From Mesorhizobium sp. WSM2240 (GTDB lineage Bacteria > Pseudomonadota > Alphaproteobacteria > Rhizobiales > Rhizobiaceae), in NCBI RefSeq assembly GCF_040438645.1, contig NZ_CP159256.1:372001-436000 (forward strand): DNA of 64,000 bases. The letters run 5' to 3'. A program made the position numbers and the translations under genes. Below the pieces are notes generated by a model. That model did not search any database and was not told the DNA's origin. It worked only from the letters and a program-made list of their open reading frames with translations. Shown here one piece after another: positions 28,012 through 36,996 of the stretch. The stretch's first letter is position 1. Every line of letters starts with the position of its first letter.

Positions 28012-29226
28012 CTATACTCCGGTGACGTCCCTGAGCGGAGGGACGACGAGACGCACCACCTCGATATCCGGATCCCTGCCGCCGTAGAGAGGTACGACCA
28101 GCGCCGCCTGTCCTCCGGCATCCCTAACAGCATCGAGCACGTAACGGAGCGCGGCGGCCCCAGAGGCGGGCCCGTCGCGCTCGTCCGTAAGCACGTGCGT
28201 TTCGCTCGCGGACAGGAATGCACGTCGCCGCGCATCGAGATCGTCGCGGTCGTAGCGCTCCGGGTAGGACGCACGCGTTATGTCCTCGCGGGCGCCCGCA
28301 ATCGCGGTCACCCGCGCCTGTGCCGCCTCCATAAGGGCTCTCGCCAGGGCGCGGTCATGGGTGAAATCGCAGGCAAAACCTTCGCCCGGCATCGGCGCAA
28401 TCTCGCGATGGCTCTGCGTCTCGATAACCTCGCATCGGAAGACGGGCAGGCCGTGATCGCCTGGGACCAGCCAGATGCCGGCAGCAAGGTTCGCGGCCCT
28501 GAGGCGGGCGACTATCCTCGACGAAAGCGGTCCGCTGGCGTTGGCCGGATCGATGCGAATTTCTGGATAGGAACGCGGATATCGTCGTGCGCCTGCTATG
28601 TTCGCCCGTTCCAGGACTTCGAGTGCCGCATGTATGATAGCGGCAAGCAAGGTGGGACCAGCGGCAAGTCCCCGCGTCGAGCGCGGAAAAGCGACAGGGT
28701 GCGGCGAGGGAAGCGTGTAGATTGTATCGACCAAGGCGACGGGCACCGGCAGCACGCGTTTCGAGATCAGGTCGTAGCCGTTTGTCCAGCCGAGCCTGAG
28801 CTGATCCCAGCCGGCGTCGAAACCATGAACGCGGCAGCCGGCGTAGAGGTTGCGTATCTCGTCACCCAGCTCCCGCGCGCTCGCGATCGTGATGCGGTCG
28901 GCGGAAATCCTTTCCGCCGCCCAGCACTCGAGCGCTTCCATCACGGCGGATGCGGCCGCTTCCATTAGGTTCTCGCCCTTGCCTTGGGACACCGCGTTGG
29001 AAAGCGACAGCGGCCGCACCACTTGGGCGACCACGACGCCGGCACTATCGAGCCGGGCCAGCGATCCGATCCGCGTTATTCCGAAGCGCCGCCGCGCGGA
29101 GAAGAGCGCCCGGACGAGCGCCTCGGTAGCTCCAGGCTCCCGGCCGCGGAAGTTGCTGCAGGCGACAAATTCGCGCTCGAGCCGTTCGCCTAGCTCGGCG
29201 ACGGGAGCCACATGCGTCTCGTTCAT
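28012..29226 (-). CDS. YcaO-domain ATP-dependent cyclodehydratase/thioamide synthetase-like protein
   Basis: A 404-aa YcaO protein. The ATP/Mg motif is visible at residues 82-101 ('GKGENLMEAAASAVMEALE', Glu89, Glu97, Glu100) and the second motif at 183-210 ('STRGLAAGPTLL', then His199, Glu203, 'ERANI'). The usual 'ERD' of the second motif is 'ERA' (Ala208). The C-terminus lacks the PxPxP end typical of azoline-forming YcaOs, which fits the TfuA-partnered class. YcaO enzymes activate a peptide amide oxygen with ATP; with TfuA the usual product is a thioamide. Start overlaps the cyclase stop by 4 bases (ATGA). Confidence 0.93.
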   Translation of the reverse strand: MNETHVAPVAELGERLEREFVACSNFRGREPGATEALVRALFSARRRFGITRIGSLARLDSAGVVVAQVVRPLSLSNAVSQGKGENLMEAAASAVMEALECWAAERISADRITIASARELGDEIRNLYAGCRVHGFDAGWDQLRLGWTNGYDLISKRVLPVPVALVDTIYTLPSPHPVAFPRSTRGLAAGPTLLAAIIHAALEVLERANIAGARRYPRSYPEIRIDPANASGPLSSRIVARLRAANLAAGIWLVPGDHGLPVFRCEVIETQSHREIAPMPGEGFACDFTHDRALARALMEAAQARVTAIAGAREDITRASYPERYDRDDLDARRRAFLSASETHVLTDERDGPASGAAALRYVLDAVRDAGGQAALVVPLYGGRDPDIEVVRLVVPPLRDVTGV

Positions 29227-32200
29227 GTGCCAGAGGGCCGGTCGGCGTGCCGGTCTGGGGGCAGGGCTCGAAGACCGAGCCGCTTCAGATCGAGGCGCAC
29301 CCGCGAAACGAGCGCCACGGCTCCCTGATCGGTCGCGGCTTCGAGCGCACGACTGAGGTCCAGCGCAACAGCCCCTTCCGGCTCGTGGCGGGCACGGCGA
29401 AGAAGTGCCCGCTGCCGCAGCAGTTCCGCCAGCCAGTACACTTGCCCGCTCCGGATCGAGGCAGCGATGGAGTTGTCCAGGATAGACAAGGCTTCGTCGA
29501 TCTGTCCAGCACGCTCGAAGAGCTGCGCGCGCATGCCTTCATAGATCGGCACCCCCTCTGGGGTGGCGATCTCTTGTTGGCGCGCCAGGCCGGCTTCGAA
29601 TTCCATCAGTCCACCTGCTGGGTCCCCGCTCAGGCCGTGCGCCCAGGCGCGAAAGAGCGCCGCCTTGGCGAGCACGCCTGGCGCCCCTAGCGCGAGTTCG
29701 CCGATCCTGTCCGCCACCGCGATAACGCCCCCATAATCATTCCGATAATGGTTCAGCTCAATCTCGAACTCCAGCGCATGAAGTACGCTGTTCAAATGGT
29801 TGATGTGCTCGGCCCACTGCTTCGCCGCATCAATGCTTTCCGACGATCCCGCGTCGTCGCCCATGAACCAGAGAGAGAAGGCCCGTTCGCCCAGAGCGCA
29901 GACCTTCGCGTCGTGGCCCCCGTAGCGACCGCGGCTGAATCGTGCACGGTTCTCGTCGTAAAGCTTGAGTCCGTCCTCGACGCACTTCAGGCAATGCGAG
30001 TGTAACCCGGCATCTTCGTTCGTCGCCCACGCGCAATGGAGCGATTGCAGCCGGACCTCCGGATCGGCCGAGTCCTTGAGGTCGCGCACGAGGATGTCCG
30101 ATCTCACGCGCTGCGTCTCGTAATCGGGAGCAGTGAACCACCAGCCCCAGTAGAGCGGAAACCACTTGGCGCGATCCTCATCTTCGCGTTCCGCGCAGAG
30201 CGAGACCCCCCGTTCGTAAATCGAGCGCGCTTGCTGGCTCCCCCTCCCGAACTGGCCAGCAGCGACCGGTCCGCGAACAGCAAGGAGGCGAAGCAGTAGA
30301 TCGTTCGCGTCGCCGCTTTTGCGAACCTGGGTGAGCTGCTTCTCTGCGAAATCCAACAGGCGATCCGCCTCATGCATGGCCGAACGGATACTGCATGCCT
30401 CCGCGGCCTGGATTGCGTGGCGCGCCGCCTCGAGTGGCTGGCCAGCCTGCTCGAAATGCCACGCCATGATTTCGTCCGGGAGCGACGAAACTGACCCCGA
30501 CTGAATGAGGCGAACGATGCGTCCGTGGATCTCCCGCCGTTCAGATTTGAGGAGACTGTCGTACGCAGCCTCCTGAATGAGGACATGACGAAATCGGATT
30601 GTCGCGCCCGTGGAAATCCGACGAAGGATTCCGGCCTGAATAAGCGTCTCGATCACCTCGTCCAGAGGTGCAGGGAGCGGCTCAGGCTCCAGCAGGGCGA
30701 CCAGAAGCTTCCGTCCGAACTCCCGCCCCAGAACGCTCGCAATCTGCGCCACGCGCTTCAACTGTCCCAGGCCTGCGAGACGGGCCGCGATAAGGTCCTG
30801 CAGATTTAGAATGCGACCCTCGCGAAGCGGCGCTTCCCATCCGGCTCGATCTTGGACGCTCACGTTTGCGCGCTCCCTCAGCAGCAGCGCAAGCTGTTCT
30901 GCAAAGAGCGGTACGCCGTCGCTCTTGTCGTAGACAAACGCAGCAAGCCCATCGGGAGGTGTCATCTCCCAAATTCGCTCGATCAGTTCCGAGGTCGCTT
31001 GAGCAGTAAGTCCGGACAACGCCATGGCGAGCACGTTCGGGTCGCCCAGAAGCTCGGGGTCAATGACCTCTCGCGACGTTGCAATGGCGAGAACGGGTTT
31101 CGACTCGATCCACCCAGGCAGCATGGCGACTAACGCCTTTGTGAGGGTATCAGCCCAGTGCAGATCCTCAATCACCATGAAGACGGGTCCTGAGGCGGAG
31201 GAGGAAGTCAGCACAGCCAGCATGGCCTCGACCGCGCGCTCGCGAATTTCTTCGTCCGAGAGATCGACCTGCCAGGTTTCGCCTGACAGTCCTCGCGCTT
31301 TGCCGGTCAATAGGAACGCAACGATCTCGGCGTTCAACTCGCCAACGTCGGAGCCGAGCGAACGCAGAAAACGAATAGCGGCGTCCCGATCTGGATCGTC
31401 ATCCTTTGCCGCTTCCGCGACCGCCTGCCTGATCGGTTCCAGAAAGGGATGCAGCGGTTCAGTATTGCCGCGGGGTTGGCATTGAAATACGAGGGTGTCC
31501 ACACCTTGCTTGGCGAGATCACCACGAAGCTCCGTGACTAGCCGCGATTTCCCGATGCCTGCGTCGCCATGTAGGAAAACGAGCTGGCCGTTGCCGTCTA
31601 TGGCTCGGGTCCAGCGTCGTTGGCACAGCTCAAGCTCCTCGTCGCGACCGACCAAAGGCGCCGACGCGCGCCGATAAGCCGAAAAGCGGTCGGTTCGCTG
31701 CCGTCGGGCTATCGGTCGCCACAACGCAACCGGCTCGCCAAAACCCTTCAGCTCCCGAAACCCGATCTCCTCAAACTCAAACGCTCCGCGGGTCAGCCGA
31801 TAGGTCGCATCCGCCACCGCGACGCTGTTCGGCGCGGCTTCGGACTGAATGCGGGCAGCGAGCGCCGGGGCGATGCCGATGACCTCGGTCTGGCGGGGAA
31901 GTTTTGTGTTCGAAGCGTCGGCGACCACTACCAGGCCGGTGGCGACGCCGACCCTTATTTTTAAGCTGGATCCGAAATGTTGTGCCAGCCACTCGCATCG
32001 CTCGACTATCTCAAGGGCCGACGCTACCGCACATTCGGCGGCATCCTCGCTCGGCTGGGGAAACCCAAAGAAGGCGCAGCCTCCATCGCCCTGAAGCCAC
32101 TCAAGGTAACCATCATTCTTTCTAATCAGTGCGGTCGTCTCGTTGTGGAGCGTCCGTTGCATGTCGCCGAATTCTTCGGGATCGAGCTGGTGCAGCCAAG

Positions 32201-32294
32201 CGGTCGAGCCAACAATGTCGTAGAAGAGCGCGGTGACCTGCCTGCGTTCTCCCGAAAGGGCGCCGGTTCGTACTCGTCCTCCCTCAGTAGACAT
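29223..32294 (-). CDS. Class III nucleotide cyclase-AAA ATPase-TPR regulatory protein
   Basis: A 1023-aa multidomain protein. Residues about 15-200: class III adenylate/guanylate cyclase domain with metal-binding Asp26 ('LFYDIVGST') and Asp70 ('LQGDGG'). Residues about 210-480: AAA_16-type ATPase with Walker A 'GDAGIGKS' at 243-250 and 'VIEDLHWAD' as Walker B. The remainder is helical, TPR-like. Such proteins act as signalling or transcription-linked regulators. It overlaps the YcaO start by 4 bases and is the first gene of the operon, so it may sense a signal for the pathway. ATG at 32294 chosen; TTG at 32342 is possible. Confidence 0.87.
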   Translation of the reverse strand: MSTEGGRVRTGALSGERRQVTALFYDIVGSTAWLHQLDPEEFGDMQRTLHNETTALIRKNDGYLEWLQGDGGCAFFGFPQPSEDAAECAVASALEIVERCEWLAQHFGSSLKIRVGVATGLVVVADASNTKLPRQTEVIGIAPALAARIQSEAAPNSVAVADATYRLTRGAFEFEEIGFRELKGFGEPVALWRPIARRQRTDRFSAYRRASAPLVGRDEELELCQRRWTRAIDGNGQLVFLHGDAGIGKSRLVTELRGDLAKQGVDTLVFQCQPRGNTEPLHPFLEPIRQAVAEAAKDDDPDRDAAIRFLRSLGSDVGELNAEIVAFLLTGKARGLSGETWQVDLSDEEIRERAVEAMLAVLTSSSASGPVFMVIEDLHWADTLTKALVAMLPGWIESKPVLAIATSREVIDPELLGDPNVLAMALSGLTAQATSELIERIWEMTPPDGLAAFVYDKSDGVPLFAEQLALLLRERANVSVQDRAGWEAPLREGRILNLQDLIAARLAGLGQLKRVAQIASVLGREFGRKLLVALLEPEPLPAPLDEVIETLIQAGILRRISTGATIRFRHVLIQEAAYDSLLKSERREIHGRIVRLIQSGSVSSLPDEIMAWHFEQAGQPLEAARHAIQAAEACSIRSAMHEADRLLDFAEKQLTQVRKSGDANDLLLRLLAVRGPVAAGQFGRGSQQARSIYERGVSLCAEREDEDRAKWFPLYWGWWFTAPDYETQRVRSDILVRDLKDSADPEVRLQSLHCAWATNEDAGLHSHCLKCVEDGLKLYDENRARFSRGRYGGHDAKVCALGERAFSLWFMGDDAGSSESIDAAKQWAEHINHLNSVLHALEFEIELNHYRNDYGGVIAVADRIGELALGAPGVLAKAALFRAWAHGLSGDPAGGLMEFEAGLARQQEIATPEGVPIYEGMRAQLFERAGQIDEALSILDNSIAASIRSGQVYWLAELLRQRALLRRARHEPEGAVALDLSRALEAATDQGAVALVSRVRLDLKRLGLRALPPDRHADRPSGT

Positions 32295-32342
32295 CGCACA
32301 GCCCGCAAAAATCTTAACACCACCACGATAGTCGCAATACAA

Positions 32343-33037
32343 TCTTATCCAAACTCAACGTCTACCGCGAGCCCTAGGAATTGGCGATTTGGGACGACAA
32401 AAGCACGTCCGCGTTGACTTGGAACGGCCCTGAGGTCAAGTGCCCGCTAGGGCCGCAAACTCGAGCGAGGAACGTCTTCCAATGGGATGGACCGGCTGCT
32501 TCCCCCAGCGGGTTAGTCTGCAAGGACTGACGCCCGCGAAGAGAAGGAGAAGCAACCTATGCAGCCCGATCCACAGTGCACAACGCCAGCACCGACGGTG
32601 GTCGGCATCGGCATCGGCAAGGACGTCGTCCATCTGGTCGGCTTCGGGGTGTTGCTAAGCAAGCGGCGCGCCATTTCCACCCATTCGTCGTCCGTCTCGA
32701 AGGCGGACGTTCGCCCATCGGCGGGCTAGTGTGTGGCAAATCTCACAGACCAGCGGACGCGGGGTTGTACAGTTTAGACATGCATTAAGGTCCGGCAGAG
32801 AATTCGACCGCTCCCGGGAGGCTGTTTCGTTTCAATCATGCGGCCAGAGCTGACTTCCAGATCGCGGCATCTGCAGAAGCGCGAAGCCGGGATGAAGACG
32901 GCAGATATCCAACGCAGGCGGCACCCGGAAGCGACATCTCTACAATTACAAGACTAAATATGGCAGCGTGGGACGTTCCGATGCGCGACGTCTGAAGGAA
33001 AACGCTAAGCGGACGCGGGCTGCTCGACGAGGATGCG
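32343..33037. other. Intergenic stretch with IS110 stub
   Basis: About 700 bases between the cyclase gene and the divergent DUF2235 gene. Apart from the transposase stub at 32559-32729 I see no gene. Promoters for both flanking genes should lie here, but no clear boxes were found. Confidence 0.45.
32559..32729 (+). mobile_element. IS110-family transposase N-terminal stub
   Basis: An ATG with a strong AAGGAG ribosome site opens a 56-codon frame whose residues 13-30 read 'TVVGIGIGKDVVHLVGFG', like the first RuvC-like strand of IS110 transposases ('VGIDIGKD.FHLVGF'). The catalytic Asp of that strand is Gly here. Similarity stops after about 30 residues, so this is a truncated and dead remnant. 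It marks past insertion next to the YcaO operon. Confidence 0.65.
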
Positions 33038-34435
33038 ATGCCAAGAAACATTATCGTTTTCGCGGACGGGACGGGACAGCGTGGCGGAATCTTTTTCGAC
33101 GAGAACCGGAGCAACATCTACAAGCTCTACCGGGCCACCCGATGCGGCCCCGAGTATTCGGTCAATCCCGCCGAACAACTTGCCTTTTATGACCCCGGCA
33201 TCGGCACCGAACCCATCGAAGGCAACATCGTTCTCAGGCTGTTCCGCCGTCTCCACAACCTTGTCAGCCAGGCAACCGGACTCGGTCTGACCTTGAACAT
33301 GATCCAGTGCTACGCAGCCATCATAAGGATGTGGAGGCCAGGGGACAGGATATTCCTGTTCGGGTTCAGCCGTGGGGCGTATACTGTCAGGGCGCTGGGC
33401 GGGGTACTCACCTATTGCGGCGTGCCGACCCGCATGCCAGACGACACGCCGCTCCTGCGCGACGAAATCTCGACCATCCGTATCGCAAGGGAGGCGGTAA
33501 AGGATGTCTACCAGTTCACCAGCTCAAGATACCGGGAGAAAGCCACTCCCGAGCAACTGATGCGCTTGGAACAGCGTGACCTGTTGGCCGCGCAATTCAG
33601 AGACAAATACGGATCGGGCGACGGCGACATATCGAATACCGTTCCCTATTTCATCGGGGTGTTCGACACGGTTGCTTCGCTGGCCAATCCCCAGGCGCTC
33701 GGTATGCTCATGGCCTTGCTGGCTGTCACGCTCGTGGCTGTTTCTTGGATACTGTCATTCTTTGCTTTCCCGTTCCTTTGGTGGGCAGGAGTGCTGGGCA
33801 GCCTTGCCACTGCCCTCGCCGCGATATGGTACACAGGCGAACACCTTAAGGCCCCCGGTCCTTTGCCGGGCTACAGCGCGCGCCAGACTAGGCACTGGAC
33901 CGAATTCCGGATGAGATTTCATGACTTCAAGCTGTCGTCGCGAGTGCCCTATGCCCGACATGCGATCTCGATCGACGAGAACCGTGCCGAATTCAAGCGG
34001 GTTGGATGGATAGGCGACGAAGGGGTCGATGAAAACGGGGTCAGGAAATTCGAACAGTTCTGGTTTGCCGGGAACCATTCCGACGTCGGTGGCAGCTATC
34101 CCGAAAACGATTCACGCCTTTCGGACACGGCGCTCAAATGGACACTGGACGCCGCGGTAGCCGTCGGCCTGGTCTATGACCAAACGTGGCTGACCCTATT
34201 TCCAGATGCTGCCGGCCCGCAGCATGACGAGAAAAGGCGTGGTGTCTACAGGCACACCCGAACTCTTGTCCGCAAAGTCCGCCCCGATGCCGAGTTGCAC
34301 CAATCCGTTATCGATCGCTTCGAACTGCCCGAGGTGCTGCAGTACAACGTGCTTAAGCCTTATCGCCCCGAGGCGTTGCGCGACCACGAGTTGGTGAAGC
34401 ATCATTACAAAACTTCCGGCACCTCAGATGCCTAA
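33038..34435 (+). CDS. DUF2235 alpha/beta-hydrolase-like protein (Tle1-like fold)
   Basis: A 465-aa protein of the DUF2235 family, which includes type VI secretion phospholipase effectors of the Tle1 group. Opening 'IIVFADGTGQ' and the nucleophile elbow 'GFSRGAYTVRAL' (Ser111) are typical. Two hydrophobic helices lie near residues 222-267, splitting the domain, so this member is membrane-anchored. No T6SS genes (VgrG, PAAR, immunity) are nearby, so an effector role is not supported; a housekeeping lipase or esterase role is as likely. Confidence 0.85.
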   Translation: MPRNIIVFADGTGQRGGIFFDENRSNIYKLYRATRCGPEYSVNPAEQLAFYDPGIGTEPIEGNIVLRLFRRLHNLVSQATGLGLTLNMIQCYAAIIRMWRPGDRIFLFGFSRGAYTVRALGGVLTYCGVPTRMPDDTPLLRDEISTIRIAREAVKDVYQFTSSRYREKATPEQLMRLEQRDLLAAQFRDKYGSGDGDISNTVPYFIGVFDTVASLANPQALGMLMALLAVTLVAVSWILSFFAFPFLWWAGVLGSLATALAAIWYTGEHLKAPGPLPGYSARQTRHWTEFRMRFHDFKLSSRVPYARHAISIDENRAEFKRVGWIGDEGVDENGVRKFEQFWFAGNHSDVGGSYPENDSRLSDTALKWTLDAAVAVGLVYDQTWLTLFPDAAGPQHDEKRRGVYRHTRTLVRKVRPDAELHQSVIDRFELPEVLQYNVLKPYRPEALRDHELVKHHYKTSGTSDA

Positions 34436-34514
34436 AACGGCTGCGATGCACTTCGCTCAAGCGAGCGTCGTCTTTGAGGCAACAGTTTGATGATCTTAGC
34501 GTCCGCAAAATGGG

Positions 34515-35198
34515 TCATAACTTCGCATCGAATGAAGTGGCAATTGCACCATTAGCCGCAATTGCTGGCCCGGCCGGGAAGACGCCCGACATCACGATGA
34601 ATCCCTTGATGCGCTTGAAGCGATCACACCAACGGCGGATCGCCGGATAATCCTGGCGCGAGATACCGCCTTCTTCTGACAGGATGATGTAAGGGAAGCA
34701 GGCAATGTCGGCGATGGTCGGATGATTTGCCGAGCAGATCCAGTCGCGGCCCTCCTGTTCACCGAACCACAGATGCTCGTCGAGTACGCGAAACAGCCGG
34801 TGCGCGCCGGCCCGCGCAGCGTCGATGTCGAAATCGTAGAAAAGTCCGTCATGCAGGCGGGCCGCTGATGCTGTACCGGTGATGCCGTCAGCAAAAGCCA
34901 ACCACTGGCTGATCTCGCCGAGCAAAGCCGGATGGTCGCGCGGGTACCAGGTGTTGGATGGATCGTATTTTGCAGCGAGATAGACGAGGATCGCCTGGGC
35001 GTCGCGGAGCAGGAGCCCATCATCCTCCAGCACCGGAAGCTGGCCGAGCGGGTTGAGCTTCAGGAACCACTCCGACTTGTGCTCGCGGCCCGGATAGAAG
35101 TCGACCGGTACGGTCCTGTAGTCGATGCCGAGAAAACTCATCAGCAGCCGCAATTTGTAGCAATTGCCGGACAATTCGTAGTCGTAAAGCGTGATCAT
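34515..35198 (-). CDS. Glutathione S-transferase-like protein (NdmE-like)
   Basis: A 227-aa GST. The thioredoxin-like N-terminal domain ('ITLYDYELSGNCYKLRLLM', 'LNPLGQLPVLEDDG', 'RDAQAILVYLA') is followed by the helical C-terminal domain. Its gene follows the Rieske-reductase gene with overlap or near-overlap: ATG at 35198 (GAGGG upstream) is 8 bases after that stop, and a GTG at 35210 would overlap. In the caffeine N7-demethylase a GST-like protein, NdmE, is a structural partner of the oxygenase and reductase; the same role is inferred here. Confidence 0.88.
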   Translation of the reverse strand: MITLYDYELSGNCYKLRLLMSFLGIDYRTVPVDFYPGREHKSEWFLKLNPLGQLPVLEDDGLLLRDAQAILVYLAAKYDPSNTWYPRDHPALLGEISQWLAFADGITGTASAARLHDGLFYDFDIDAARAGAHRLFRVLDEHLWFGEQEGRDWICSANHPTIADIACFPYIILSEEGGISRQDYPAIRRWCDRFKRIKGFIVMSGVFPAGPAIAANGAIATSFDAKL

Positions 35199-35206
35199 TT
35201 CCGCCC

Positions 35207-36973
35207 TCACAGGTCGAGCACGAGCCGGGCCGACTTGGCGCGGGAGACGCAGGTCATGATCTTGGTTCCCGACGCCCGCTCTGACGGGCTTAGATAAACG
35301 TCCTGGTGGTCCGGCTCGCCCTCGATGACAGTCGCCACACAGGTGCCGCAGGCGCCCTGCTCGCAGGATGATGGCATGTCGATGCCGGCCTCGCGCATCA
35401 CTTTAAGGATTGTCTTTCCTGCCGGTACCTTCAGCGTCACGCAGGACCGCGCCAGGGCCACTTCGAAACTCGAACTGTCGTCGATCAGATTGGTGTTCTT
35501 GAAATACTCGAAATGCACCGCCGTTTCGGGCCAGCCCTGTTCGGCCGCGATGGCGCGCGCGGTTTCCAGCATCGGACCGGGACCGCACATATAGAGGTGT
35601 ATGTCGCGCCTGTAGGACGACAGCAACTTGCGCAGCGCAACGCCTGTTTCATCCGGAGAGAGGCCGAGATGCAGCTTCAATGCATCCCCGAGAGGCTCCA
35701 GGCGGTCGGGGAAGGCCAGCTGCGCTTCATTCTGCGCGAAGTAATGCAGTTCATAGGCAAGGTCCTGATTCTTCAGCGCCTGCGCCATGGCCAGCAGCGG
35801 CGTGATGCCGATGCCGCCGGCGACGAACAGCGTCTTCACTGCATCGCGGCGTAGCGGAAAATTGTTGCGCGGCTCGGAGATCGCCAGCACGTCCCCCTCG
35901 CTTATGGTCTCATGCATGCATTTCGAGCCACCCTTGGAACCCCGCTCGAGCTTGACGCCGATAACGAACCGATCGGTTTCGCCCGGCCCGTTGATGATCG
36001 AATATTGCCGAATCTCGCCATTGGGCATGTGCACGTCGATATGGGCGCCTGGCTGGAAAGTCGGCAACATGCCCTTGATCGGGCGAAGCTCGAAGCCTGC
36101 GATACCATCGGCCGCCGGCCACTTCTTCGACACCGTGACGCGTAGCGCCGCCTTGCGGCCAGACGCACTCAGCTCGGGGAGTTCTGCGAGTTCAGGCGCC
36201 ACTTTTTGATAGACAGGTTCGATCGGTGCGGGCGCTGGTGCTGCCGCCGCTTCACGCTCGGCCAGATCGCGCAAGGTCGAAAGCCGCTCATTGTGATGAC
36301 GCAGGACGGCGATGCGCCCCGCGCCCTGCACGTCGCGATCGAGGACACCGCGAATGACGGAACGGTTGGAATCGACCGGCTGGACGAAGAACACGGCGAG
36401 CGTTTCAGAATCGCCGTCGCGGGAGCGCAGCGCAATGGAAAACTCCCGCGCCGCCTCGACCGACGCATTCGCATCAGCTCCATCAAATTTGCCGCTCGGC
36501 TGGAAGCGGTAGGATTTCAAACGCTCGATGACCAGGTCGGCAGGCGCGTTGACCGGGATGGCGCGCAGGACCAGGAGATCGCCTTCTGCAAGACCCGCCA
36601 CTTCGGGTAACTCCCCTATCGGTTCTTCCGCCGACCAGACCAGGCCGTAACGCTCCACCGCGGGAAAGGTGCGGTTGGTGATGGTACGGGCCGGCGCGTC
36701 GGCCGGATGCGCCGGAATATAGGTGCAGCCGGCCGTCCGGTTCGCGTAACGCCAGCCATGATACTGACATTTCAGTTCGCGGCCGTCATTGATGCCGATG
36801 GAAAGCCTGACGCCGCGATGCAGACAGCGGTTTTCCCAGACATTGACGAAACCATCATCTGCACGCCAGACGGCGAATTCCCGGCCCATCAACTGGCCAT
36901 GAAAGACATGGCGGTGCGGCAGGTCGGAGCCCGACGCGATCGGATGCCATCGGTTTCGGGCTTGTTCCAGCAT
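35207..36973 (-). CDS. Rieske-FMN-NAD-ferredoxin reductase fusion (NdmD-like)
   Basis: A 588-aa reductase with an unusual extra domain. Residues about 1-110: Rieske [2Fe-2S] domain with all ligands (Cys50, His52, Cys69, His72; 'CLHRG' and 'CQYHGW'). Residues about 275-490: FMN and NAD domains of the phthalate-dioxygenase-reductase type ('QYSIINGPG', 'FVAGGIGITPLLAMA', 'MCGPGPM'). Residues about 505-588: plant-type [2Fe-2S] ferredoxin (Cys537, Cys542, Cys545, Cys575). The same architecture is found in NdmD. It passes NAD(P)H electrons to the partner oxygenases, supplying the Rieske centre they lack. Start has GGGAG eight bases upstream. Confidence 0.9.
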   Translation of the reverse strand: MLEQARNRWHPIASGSDLPHRHVFHGQLMGREFAVWRADDGFVNVWENRCLHRGVRLSIGINDGRELKCQYHGWRYANRTAGCTYIPAHPADAPARTITNRTFPAVERYGLVWSAEEPIGELPEVAGLAEGDLLVLRAIPVNAPADLVIERLKSYRFQPSGKFDGADANASVEAAREFSIALRSRDGDSETLAVFFVQPVDSNRSVIRGVLDRDVQGAGRIAVLRHHNERLSTLRDLAEREAAAAPAPAPIEPVYQKVAPELAELPELSASGRKAALRVTVSKKWPAADGIAGFELRPIKGMLPTFQPGAHIDVHMPNGEIRQYSIINGPGETDRFVIGVKLERGSKGGSKCMHETISEGDVLAISEPRNNFPLRRDAVKTLFVAGGIGITPLLAMAQALKNQDLAYELHYFAQNEAQLAFPDRLEPLGDALKLHLGLSPDETGVALRKLLSSYRRDIHLYMCGPGPMLETARAIAAEQGWPETAVHFEYFKNTNLIDDSSSFEVALARSCVTLKVPAGKTILKVMREAGIDMPSSCEQGACGTCVATVIEGEPDHQDVYLSPSERASGTKIMTCVSRAKSARLVLDL

Positions 36974-36996
36974 GCAAGGTTCTCCCAGAACGTTCG

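Noticed and set aside
33038..34435. Type VI secretion effector reading of the DUF2235 gene
   Set aside because: No VgrG, PAAR, Hcp, adaptor or immunity gene nearby, so only the fold is claimed.
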